NCBI GenBank assembly: GCA_004026145.2
Contig: CP034986.1
Location: 11,726,804-11,790,803 of the forward strand
DNA: 64,000 bases
Source of the DNA: Takifugu bimaculatus
Lineage: Eukaryota > Chordata > Actinopteri > Tetraodontiformes > Tetraodontidae
Direction: 5' to 3'
Positions 47,236 to 57,130 of the stretch are shown one piece after another. The notes below the pieces were generated by a model that did no database searches, was not told the DNA's origin, and saw nothing but the letters and a program-made list of their open reading frames with translations. The position numbers and the translations under genes were made by a program. Within the stretch, counting starts at the first letter, position 1, and each line of letters starts with the position of its first letter.

Positions 47236-47470
47236 AGAGAGAGGAGAGGAGAGGAGAGGAGAGGAGAGGAGAGGAGAGGAGAGGAGAGGAGAGGAGAGGA
47301 GAGGAGTGGGGAGGGAGGGAGAGGAGAGGAGAGGAGAGGAGAGGAGAGGAGAGGAGAGGAGAGGAGAGGAGTGGGGAGGGGAGGGAGGAGGAGAGGAGAG
47401 GAGAGGAGAGGAGAGGAGAGGAGAGGAGAGGAGAGGAGAGGAGAGGACAGGGGAGGGGAGGGGAGGGGAG
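47236..47470 (+). repeat. (GGAGA)n polypurine minisatellite
   Basis: About 235 bases of almost pure purine, mainly GGAGA units, with only three pyrimidines (T at 47307 and 47372, C at 47448). It directly follows the dispersed teleost repeat, whose 3' part often carries GA-rich sequence. Frames on both strands are long because the units have no stop codons; they are not genes. Confidence 0.97.
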
Positions 47471-50400
47471 CACAGAAATACATACAAAAATACATTATAT
47501 TGAATTAAATTGAATTGAATCAGCTGCTGGTTGAGTGGGTCAGTGGGGTCGGAGGTCAGTACACAGCTCTGAAGGCGGCGACACCTGTAAATGAATACAG
47601 AAGGGGGCCTCTCCTGTCGTCGGCTGAAGCTCAGCGTCATGTGTTACCATGACGATCAACTCTGCAAAACTTTGCTGACCTCTGATCATACTTTCTCCCC
47701 CCCCCCCAATCCTTTCCCCCAGCCCAGGGTGGCCTGTCCAGTCGCTGAACTGGGAGGATTACCAACCAGTCAGAATGGGCGATGGAGGGGAGAGACCTGG
47801 GGGTGTTGAGGGCTGCGGGGTCGCTGGACATCAAGTGTTCTGTGCTAATTTAATTGAGTTTGTTGGAGGATAAGGTCCACTAAAGCGTGAGAGGAGCCGA
47901 GCCTCAGGTCTGCTCATCCTCTCTGTGTTCGGGACGTCTGAAGATGATGGATGGGAAATGAATCTTCCTAAAGATCCCAAGGAAGATATCAATATTGCAC
48001 ATCTTTGTATTTTCTAAACAGCTTCAGAAGTCAGAGTTCAGAGAATCGAACACCGTCTGAGGTCCAGCGGGTCATCTTTACCTCCGGATGATCCTAGGAG
48101 AACTGACAGGATCCAGGATCAGGCCTGAGACCCTCGCCGCTTTCTCTTAATCTTTGGAATTCTTATAAAGCAACTGAGCAACTTCCTGTGGACTCTTGGT
48201 GAGACTCTGATCTTCAGCCTCTTCTCCAGCCATTTTTGGGGGTTGATCCATTTGAAAGCACATTCTCTGCAGCCATGGAACCTTTGAGGTGAGAGGATGA
48301 GCACGGCACATCTCCTCCACAGAACACAACAGACTGTCACCTCGGCAGAACACCAATTCCCCTCTGAATCGCTGAGAATGGCCTCTGGCAACAGCTGCCA
48401 GCCGTTTCTCACACATGTGGAACGTGCTGCATCCATCTTTCCCGCAGAAGTCGATTCCTCTGCAGCTCCATCTTGTCAGCCAGAGTAAACAGGCTTTTGA
48501 TAAATGGGAGCGAAGGTGTGCAGTCACCTGGAGCCACAGCTCAGATCTGGCCTTTCAATGTGGTTGTGTTAAAGCTCTGAGGTTCTTCTCACCTGAACAT
48601 CTTGGTTCTTTTATCCACTGGTTCCAAAACTCCCCCTCAGCAGCTCGGTCCTGGAAGCTCTCAGGAGGCTCGTGTCTGAAATGAAGTTCTGAAGGCGTCA
48701 TGTGACTGGTCCCGATGGTGGAGTTTACCTGCCAACCTTCAGAAGAATGCTGCATATTCAGAAGCTCTTCGGATCGGCCACTCCAACAGCAAGACTGGTG
48801 TAATTGTATGATTGCAGCACTCAGAGTGGGAGCAGCTCTGTGATTAAAAAAGAGCACTTGACCAGCGAGGAGCACAAAAGGGCTTACGACCTTCACCGGT
48901 CCACAAGTGGGCCACCGCCCCCTCTGGGAGCTTCTCAGAGGGGCATCTGTGGGTCTCATTTCAAGACAGCGTGATTAAGAGCAGACAGAGGCCTCAACAG
49001 CCTCTGCAGCTCCTCCACAATTCAATGATCTCTCCGATCCTCGGGAGAATCTGATTATAATAAGCACGCCATTTGTCCCCAGCTCTCATTTCCATACGTG
49101 TCAGTTGGCATGTTGTGGGACACCTTCGTTTGAAGGGGTTTCTTTCTTACTTGTTTCTAAGTTTGGGGGGGGCAGTTCTGTGTGTCCTAAGTTACCTTCA
49201 AACTTTCCTCTGAGCCGTCGTCACATATAGAAGTCTTTCCTTCTGCTCCCATTAGCAAAGTACGGACTCCTCGCCATGTTTCTCTGACTCAGCATTTCTT
49301 TCTTAGCTGTAGGATGTTGCCGTTTCCTGACCTGTCCCGATTTATCTTCTCTGCTTTGACAGGAGAAAGTCCAAGCACGGTTAAAGGGGGAATTTCCCTT
49401 CCATCTACCTTTGCCTTGAATAACTTTTCGCCCTCTTCCTCGACTCCCATCTGTCGACCCAGAGAGGTCGGCTCTGAGCTTCGTCAGACGGAGCCATTAG
49501 CAGAGAGGCCAGGAGGATAATGAGGAACAGATGTAGGTTGTTGGGTGATTTTCCTCATGCTGAAATCTCTCTTTCAAACATACTTTTGCCTCTTTATCTC
49601 CCTCTTGCTCTCTCCTGTCTCCTAAACGTGCTCTCTTCTCTTGTTGGCTTTATTTGGACTCTCCCACCGGCCACCCGCAGCTGTTCTGCACCGAGCAGCC
49701 AAACGCTCCCCAGAGCTGAGGTGCACTTGTTCCTTCCTGCTGCTAAATAGCGTGCATCAATCACGCAGGTGTCTTTCCACCGGCGGCACGAGGCCTCTCA
49801 GTGCACCGCACATGCAGCCAGAGACCATCGATCAGCAGGCAGCCGGTACTGGTGCAGGTCTGGAACCAGCTTTTATGTCTCTCCAGTCGGGCCTGTCACT
49901 GAGACACCAGAGAAACACGGGTGTGTTCACGTCCTGGAAGCCTTCATCTCTGTTTGGCCAGGTGAGAACGCCCAGATGAGCAAACGGCTTTTCATCCAAG
50001 TAAAGTGCAGTGGGGGGGGGGGGGGCTGTTGGGAGTGAAAACAGTCTGGAACAACAGGAAATAACCCGAAAGCACAGGGGATACCAGGGTGAGCACTCTG
50101 TTAGAGCCGCAGCAGAAACGACTAAAATTAGAAGAGTAAGGAGGTCTCATGTGTCAGGAAGGAACGGAGCAGAAAGGTCGCTAACAAACTGTTAAATAGG
50201 AACAACGTATTCAGAGTTCAGGAAACATGTTTGTACCTGCAGCTGCAGAAATCAGACATGGAAATGATCAATATTGCATCCCGCCACAAGAGGAGCCGGA
50301 CAAAGTTGGAACCGACTTTTAAACCTCTCTCAAAGCCACGTGTTGCCCCGGTTACCTAAAGCTGGTGAAAGACAACGACTGCCTGTATCTGGTCCACGTC

Positions 50401-50984
50401 TGCCGACAGTGAACGCTCTACGCCAAAGAAACCCTGATCCGGACGCTCTTTTGCCGTTATGGAGGCGGGGTAACTTCTGAATTTGTCCCGTAAATCAAGC
50501 AAAGGTGTTTCCACCACAGCTTTGAATAGATGCGACCGTTTTGAGGAGGGCGCCACGTCCCTCTGTTCACGCTCCAGTTGCTCAATGTCAGACTTGTGGT
50601 TGGCAAAGCTCTCATCGGTTGTGACATAAGAGGATACCTGAGGCCGGGGAGGCCGCTCTGCTCCCTTTCTTATGCAACTGCACCACAAACCACACAGAAA
50701 TTCAAAGAAACGGTGGACTACACATCTCTGCACACACAAGTCGACGTGAACATATTTTGTGGTGCTCCGTTAATCCAATCTCAGTAACAATAAACACAGA
50801 CCTTAAATTGGGGAGGATTGTTCCCGAAAAGCAGCTCTGACAGCGTAGGTGTGAAATCGGGAGCGTTTGTCTCAATGCTGCCCAGATTAGCTGCTGTTTG
50901 GTGCAGAAATCTCACAGCCGCAGTTTGATTACCTGCATCCATCACTTAAAAACCTCTCCACACGCCAGGAGCTCCACGGACAAA
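47471..50984. other. Non-coding stretch
   Basis: Contains an AT-rich ATTGAATTAAATTGAATTG patch (47498-47520), a C-run near 47697-47707, a possible enhancer patch at 48970-49110 (GATTATAATAAGCACGCC) and 14 G at 50012-50025. The 48119-48527 and 50356-50739 minus-strand frames (105-127 codons) look random; the second ends in a stop directly before GTAACC but has no recognisable domain. Confidence 0.4.
50012..50025 (+). repeat. Poly-G run of 14
   Basis: An uninterrupted G homopolymer. Confidence 0.93.
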
Positions 50985-51240
50985 TCAACTGCACCGCTGT
51001 GTTCATTTTCAAGTAATTCCCCGCGCTTGATAAAAAGAGAGAGGAAGGTAACAACTTAATTTGCTAATAGGAATAATTATAGCATGGCCAGAGGCTAGCT
51101 CCATTAGCAGGAACGAGAACAATTTGGCTTGTGTTTATCTTGCGCTAATTGTTGTGAGCAAATGCAAAATATTTTATTAACTCCAGGAACATATTTTAGC
51201 TACAGGAAGGAGCTGGATTTAAATTTATCTCCTCCACAAG
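50985..51240. promoter_or_regulatory. Enhancer-like block with SOX, octamer-like and TAAT words
   Basis: Contains CAACTTAATTTGCTAATAGG, AATAATTATAGC, CCATTAGCAGG, GAGAACAATTTGG (SOX type), GCGCTAATTG, AAATGCAAAATATT (octamer-like) and TTTTATTAACTCC in unique sequence. Strong candidate on motif density; conservation is untested. Confidence 0.4.
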
Positions 51241-52839
51241 AGACAGAAAGTGTTTTCACCATTTTGATGAAATGAAAGAAAGAAACGATCCGACTGCCTG
51301 AACTTTGCTGGAGCAAAAACATGCGGTTTTGTGCTAAAGTCTCACTGGAAAGTAACTTGGCAGCAAAATGATTTGGACTTTTAAAAAGTAACTCGTGGAT
51401 GAGGAAATTCTTTGCTAGATATCACTAACTCCAGTCAATTTGAAATTCGCAATCTAAATGGTGATGCCCTAGACTGCCCCTAGGACAAGTGGCTGGTAAT
51501 TACAAGTCGCTGTGTGTTGATTGGGGTCGATGACGTCAGGTTAGAGAAGTTTGGATTTTAGCTTAGCCCTTCGCAGGACTTGGTGAGCTGCTGGAGAGTC
51601 CCTCTACATGCTGACATGGTTCTGTAAATGTGGATTTGCTCAAGTGCGCACGTTTCTGCGGCTGCATGCTAGCCTGCATGCATCAGGGGTTCACGAGAGT
51701 GAGCGGTGGAGCGGAGCCAGTGAGCATCCTGGACTCCCTCTCATTAGGCCTGAATCCGCAAAGGCTTTCTGGTCTTTTTCCATCTGAATTTAGCAACGTT
51801 TTCAGAAGGCGGGAAGAGCCGTATCAGTCCAAACGCTCTGGAATGATCCAGACAAAGGCTGGCACTTAAGACGTTGGCAGATGTGGAAAAGGTCATCTGT
51901 GGCTGTGGAAGAGGGAGGGCCAGGGCAGATCTGATCAGCTTTGACGGTTCACTGAAACATCGCTCAGAGCGCCTTCATCAGTCTAACGATTCCTCGCAGT
52001 TTTCTCTCCTGGCCCGTAATGATCACAGCGCGAGATGGATCAGACTGCTATCTATCCGGAACACCCCCGTTATGTAGATTAAAGGATGACTCAACTTGAA
52101 CACTTAAAGGTGACAGAACGTCCAAAACGCATGCGTCCTACATCATCTGGGCTATTAAGCTCATACCTTTAGCCTCTCGCTCCACACGTTCGTATGTTTT
52201 GGCTGTTTTCTTGACAAGATCGTCTCAGCACATGTTAAAGGCGCGAGTCCTACCCACTGGAGCAAGTGGACTAACTGCGTAATGGGCCCGGACACTTGTC
52301 AAGTCGCCTCTTGCTCACACCGTGACCTCCTCTGTTTGCATTCACACGTTGACTCTTTAAAGCCTGATGAACTCCAGCGTGCTGCGATGGCAGAGCGTGA
52401 CAGCCCGGTGAGAACGGCGTCGCAGTGCCAGGTAGATGAGGTTTTTGACGGAGCTGCCACCTGCGTGACTGAGGGGTTAACACCTCCGGAACACAGTTGT
52501 CAGCTCCAAGTAGCGCGGCGCTAACAGGCTCTAATTAGTGAGGCCGCGTTAGCATCAGTGCAGCCGGAGAGGACGTAACAAACAGGAAGTTGGATTATTA
52601 GATCAGGACTGATAAATGGACTGAATGCATTTAAGAGGGTTTAAAGACCCCCCAGAACCAGCAGCCACCAGAACGGGCAACTCGAAGATGGTTACCAGAT
52701 AACTTTAATACGAGTTTTCTTTCGACTTTGTACCGTGAGCGTGAAAAATATTCCAGCAGAGCAGATATTTGTCCTCTCAGGGCGGCAACGTTGCGCTCAT
52801 TTCCTTTTTTTGTCTTCCTGCTCAGACGAGTGTGTTGTC
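51241..52839. other. Non-coding stretch with a consensus CRE
   Basis: A perfect TGACGTCA lies at 51531-51538, 13 bases after GATTGGGG (a reverse CCAAT word). No transcript evidence accompanies it. Otherwise nothing recognisable. Confidence 0.4.
51531..51538 (+). promoter_or_regulatory. Consensus CRE word
   Basis: TGACGTCA is the palindromic CREB/ATF site. A perfect eight-mer is expected about once in 64 kb, so alone it is weak evidence. Confidence 0.3.
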
Positions 52840-53370
52840 ACAGTTCAGTCGACTCTATTTTCCATCTTTTATAAATAGCCAGGAGAAAAGTATTAATTAT
52901 CCTTGTACAATTTAATGCACCGGCTGCTTTAACCTTTCAGGTTTCCGTTAAACACCGACATAACAAGGCATATCCACGGCGACAAACATGATTTATGACA
53001 GGAATACCTAATTCCTGTTTTTAAATAGGTTGGACGGCAATCTGCATACATTTAAATGTGCCTGCAAATGCTCCCCCCACACCTCCTCCCCCTCCTCCTG
53101 TCTCCAGGCTCCTGTTTAATATTCAGGGATGATTTTTTTGTCCACATACATTTTGGTCTGTGTCACCTCAGATTAAATTATTACCGTTTTGCAGCTTTTG
53201 CGGTGCGGGCCCCAGGCCCTTATTTACTAGAATCAATGAAACCGTAATGAAAATCCATTTTTCATAGTATCGGCCCCCGCTGTCTTTTATTTAGTTAGCT
53301 GTGTCTAAGCAAGCAATTCATTTTGTGTAAATGCCACCCTGAGAAAAAGGAAGTGCCACCGAAAGGGTTA
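52840..53370. promoter_or_regulatory. Large enhancer-like region
   Basis: Over 500 bases of unique sequence carry TTTATAAATAG (MEF2 type), AGTATTAATTATCC, ACAATTTAATGC, TTTATGAC, CCTAATTCC, CATTTAAATGTGCC, GATTAAATTATTACC, GTAATGAAAATCC, TTTAGTTAGC and GCAATTCATTTTG. A C-rich patch sits in the middle. No open frame with splice sites explains it. Conservation is untested, but composition is typical of a deeply conserved element. Confidence 0.42.
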
Positions 53371-54696
53371 ACCCTCGACTCGGGTCCCTCGATAACTTTA
53401 TCCTGAAAAACAGCCATGTGGAATCGGATTATTCCGATACTCGGAAAACTGTTAGCGAATATTGATGACCGTCAAACTCTGGCAGCATAAACAGAGAAAT
53501 ACAGCGATGGTGGATGGAAACGGCGCCGCGTGCAGGGCGGAAACGCTGTATTAAACATGTCTGCAGCATCGCTCAGAGGATGTGGGCTATATGCAGAGCG
53601 GCGGCAGGGGGGCTAAGCTAGGAGGTGGCGTTCACCTTCTGGGGCACAGCGAGCAACGGCGAGTTAATGGGACACAAGTCCCAACCCCGCATTGGTGAAA
53701 TATCTGCGTCTCCGGAGCAGGCTGTCGGCTGCGTATTCAAATGGGCTTGTTTATTGACTTTGGTCGGGGTCGTGCGTGTGCCAGCGCTAATGAAAACAAC
53801 AACGGAACAAGAGTAAAGAGAAAGCACAAGAGAAAGGACGAGTGATTCAGGCGGAGGTGCTTGTGTCGTTTAAAGGCCGCGTGTCACTTCCTACAAATCA
53901 CAGCAACCTATAATAACAGCTATAACCAGGAGTCAGACTGAATGATGGCATTATTTCCCAAACAGGTTGATGAATAAAGTTCTTCCCACAGAATAATAAT
54001 CATCCGTACACAAGCTTTCCCTGGACGAATTCTCACTTAGGTATTTCATGTTGCGTGGCCAAACTCTGACGGGATTGTTTACATCTGCAGTGGAGGTAAA
54101 GGAAGTGGCAACTGATCCAACACACGATCCAAATGTAAATCAGCAGTATTCTACAGCAGTATTATGATATTATGGATGGAGAGAATAGCAAGAGAACTAG
54201 CCCGTTCCAGCTACCTCGGAAATAAACTTGTCAAAAATCCAGTTAGAATGTCACAAAACAAGATGGCCGCCTGTACGAACACGATACCTTCACTTCTTAT
54301 TTAGCCATTGTTAGTCCTTGTTAGTATGTTAGAGCTCCCACATACTGCAGGAATATTTGAAACCATAGAAGCATTTTCATACATATACCGAACACCAGAC
54401 AATATTTTGTATATGACGGGCGTCATGTGACAAAAACCAGTGAGAAGTGCTCATAAATGGAATATTACAGAAGCTTCTACATTATTCACGCATGGGAGCC
54501 TCCGTCTTTGAAAGTCAACTTCGTGAGTACACGTTCCAAGTAGGAATCTGACAAAAAATGCATTTCTAACAGTGATGCATTTAAGTTCTAACAGTTTTGC
54601 AGGTAATGTCCAACTGTGCTGACCGTAAATCAATCACTGAATCAGCTGCTCAAGTATCAGTTGAAACTGCTAAACCATGTTTAAATTATTTGTTAT

Positions 54697-54720
54697 TGTG
54701 TGTGTGTGTGTGTGTGTGTG
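54697..54720 (+). repeat. (GT)12 microsatellite
   Basis: Twenty-four bases of GT repeat. Confidence 0.94.
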
Positions 54721-54865
54721 CGTCTGTAGATGTGTTTGCATGCATGTTCTTTCTATAAAATTTAATAACTACATAAAAATGTAAATAAAGATTTGCTTTA
54801 AATGAGTTGTCCATGAGATAATTCTCTTGCCAACCAACCCCCGCTCCACCCTTGTAATGAGAGGG

Positions 54866-54893
<28 letters not shown>
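54866..54893 (+). repeat. (GT)14 microsatellite
   Basis: Twenty-eight bases of GT repeat, followed after TA by a short G-run. Confidence 0.94.
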
Positions 54894-54896
<3 letters not shown>

Positions 54897-54939
54897 GGGG
54901 GGTTGTGGAGCCCATCCTGATGTGGCGTGTGACCTTTTG

Positions 54940-55090
54940 AAGGCGCTCGGTGCGGGTTGATTAAAGACGTATTAAATTTGTTTAAATAAACCTCCTTGTA
55001 ATGGCACATCATTTGTAAGAAGCTATTAGAGGAAACGCCGGGGAAAAATTGCGACGCTGTTATTTGCATGAAAATGTGCCCCAACCACTC
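54940..55090. promoter_or_regulatory. Enhancer-like block with a perfect octamer
   Basis: Contains TTGATTAAAG, GTATTAAATTTG, AAATAAACC, TTGTAATGGC, GCTATTAG and a perfect reverse octamer ATTTGCAT at 55062-55069, followed by GAAAATG. Similar in character to the block at 9700-9920. Confidence 0.38.
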
Positions 55091-56017
55091 AAAGTGAGGA
55101 GCACTCCTGAAAGAGGGGTGACACTTCTATAATTTCCTCACCCCACCTTATCGCCACCCCCCCACCCCCACCCCTCTGACGCACTGACAAAAGCTAATCA
55201 CACTTCCTGTTGTAAAGCACGGGTCGGAGGCGGAGCTCCTGTCACATGAAAGCAGGTCGTTTTGAAAAGAGGCCCCGCCCACTGAGCCCACCTCCAGACT
55301 GGCCTTCCTGAAGTCGCACCTTTGACGGGAGTAATTAGGTGATGACAGCGAGTCAACGGGCACAGAGTCACAGCAGGGGGGGAGACGGGCGTCGGCACGC
55401 CTGACGGGGGAGACGTGTTTATTCCAACGCAGAGTTTATGACACAACTGAGGCTCAACGTCACAAATCACCTTCAGATTCCACAGAAAGCGAGCAACCGT
55501 TGGACGAACGTGGTTTTATTGGAGTTTGATTTCTGTCAAAATCCTAATTAACATCAATTAATCATAAACAAATCTGCTTTCTGAAAGGACTAAACAGCTC
55601 TTTATTTCTCTGCCTCACTCCTCCTCCTCCTCCGTTCTTTAATTTGATGAAGATCATCAAATCGATCCAAACTAAAGATACAAAATGCTTAAAAAGTTCA
55701 CTGTTTCCGTGGAAACGGACGAGTCACTTGTTGGAAACTCTGGAGGGATTTGGACTCCAGAGAAGAGAGACGGATGGGCCCCCCTTCGACCCCCCCCAGA
55801 CGAGGGATGTTCAGGAGAGCGTGAGGCCGAACACGGAATCACTGATGCTCGAGGAGAAACGTTCAGATAATTAAGAACAGGCGGAATAATGTCGACGTGA
55901 CCAGGTGAAACATCAGACGATGGAGCTGCTGACTGAACTGAACACATTCATGTCAGGCTCCAGCTGGGTTCAGGTTCAGGTCAAGGCCAAAGGTCAGGCT
56001 GTTTGGGATGCATTTGT
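55091..56017. other. Non-coding stretch with a C-rich tract and half-sites
   Basis: A C-rich tract (55141-55174) could form a minus-strand G-quadruplex. Two AGGTCA half-sites at 55978-55983 and 55991-55996 are seven bases apart. The frames at 55644-55947 are not supported. Confidence 0.4.
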
Positions 56018-56266
56018 GTCTATGAAGGTCCCCGTAAAGATAGAAACTCCCAGCATCTTATCCTGACACTAACCTGGACCCAAACTCAATTCTAACCTTC
56101 AAACCATAATTTACTGCTAAAACAGCTCTTTGAAGTTGGGAGGACCAAAATATCCTTGCTTTCAAAAAAATGTCCTCACTTTGCTAGCAGAATAAATATC
56201 CTTTACTCAGTATGTTGCAAGTTCAAGACCCCCCCCCCCACACACACACACACACACACACACACA
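56018..56266 (+). repeat. Dispersed teleost repeat ending in (C)n(CA)n
   Basis: The words GGTCCCCGTAAAGATAG, TCAATTCTAACCTTC, ACAGCTCTTTGAAGTTGGG, GAGGACCAAAATATCC and TGTCCTCACTTTGC match, as I recall it, a widespread teleost repeat whose consensus has CAGCCCTTTGAAGTTGTGAGGACC and CCTCACTTT before a CA tail. The CA tail is present at 56240-56266. The copy at 7301-7459 looks related. Confidence 0.7.
56229..56266 (+). repeat. Compound (C)n-(CA)n microsatellite
   Basis: Eleven C then about 13 CA units, the tail of the dispersed repeat above. Confidence 0.95.
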
Positions 56267-56739
56267 GGAAGCACCTTTTCACGAAGACCCGTCTGGTTTG
56301 GCTCTGTCGTCATCGTGCCATCGGCGCCTTCATGCAGGAAGTTGCATAACGTCAGATTTTGGGCAACGTTGCTGCAGATAAAGTCTGAACTGGACTCTGC
56401 GGGTCCGGACCATCACACACGCAGCCTCTAATTCTCACGGTTTGGTTTTGTCGAAGCCTTTCCTGTCCGTACGTCAGGTTCGGGGCGGAGCCGGCGTGAC
56501 TCCGGCGAGCTCAGCGGGAGATAAGAGCGTCCTTTGTTGACACCTTCAGATGATTGATAACACGGGAGGGAGCGGAGCCGCGGCTAACGTCAGTTGTCGC
56601 TTGAACGCCCCTGAGACGCAGCGGACGAGCTGCAGGTAATGAGATTTCTCCTCCTGGAGAGGGAGGAAGAGCCCCCGTAACGCGGTGGAAACAAACTCTT
56701 CAAATGCAGACATCAAAACAAACGGTGAATTAAGGCGCG
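56267..56739. other. CG-richer non-coding stretch
   Basis: CG dinucleotides are frequent at 56460-56640, but no promoter element or exon was recognised. Confidence 0.35.
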
Positions 56740-57130
56740 CCTTGTTCTGAGAGCATGGCCTTGAGCGACTGTTTCTTAAACTGTGCCACCGTTAATTTAT
56801 GCGCAGATCCGAACTAATTCTTTGGCAACTGCGAAGCGGGAATATTAAGGCGATGTATTTTCCTTGTCGATGATAATGCCGCGCTCTTAATTTGAGATGT
56901 GCGGTGTAGTCGAACATGAAATGGAAATTTGCCCCAAACTATGTATTTGTCACCCGAATGTCGGATGTGGAATGAGGTTACATGCATCCGCTGCTTCCCA
57001 CACTCGGATAGACAGAGGTGTATCCCCCCGCTCTGTGCCGCGCTCCTCGCCTCGACGTAAAGCCCCGCGCTAGAATATTTTATATTTACATATTTCCATC
57101 CAGGCTGGTTATGATAATGAATGAAAAACA
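56740..57130. promoter_or_regulatory. Enhancer-like unique region
   Basis: Carries CCGTTAATTTATGCGC, GAACTAATTCTTTGG, GGGAATATTAAGGCG, GATAATGCC, TCTTAATTTGAG and GAATATTTTATATTTAC in unique sequence with few simple repeats. The 105-codon minus-strand frame here lacks splice sites and a domain. Regulatory role inferred. Confidence 0.4.

Larger units (their letters stand above)
53371..54939. other. Non-coding stretch
   Basis: Holds two GT microsatellites listed separately. AT-rich in 54100-54800, with no recognised repeat family or RNA gene. Confidence 0.4.

Noticed and set aside
47130..47640. Long Ser-Pro-Leu and Arg-Gly-Glu frames
   Set aside because: They are translations of the GGAGA polypurine array, which lacks stop codons.
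50356..50739. 127-codon minus-strand frame with an acceptor-like CAG and a stop before GTAACC
   Set aside because: No homology I can recognise; frames of this length are common here by chance. It is weaker than the exon at 62783-63026.
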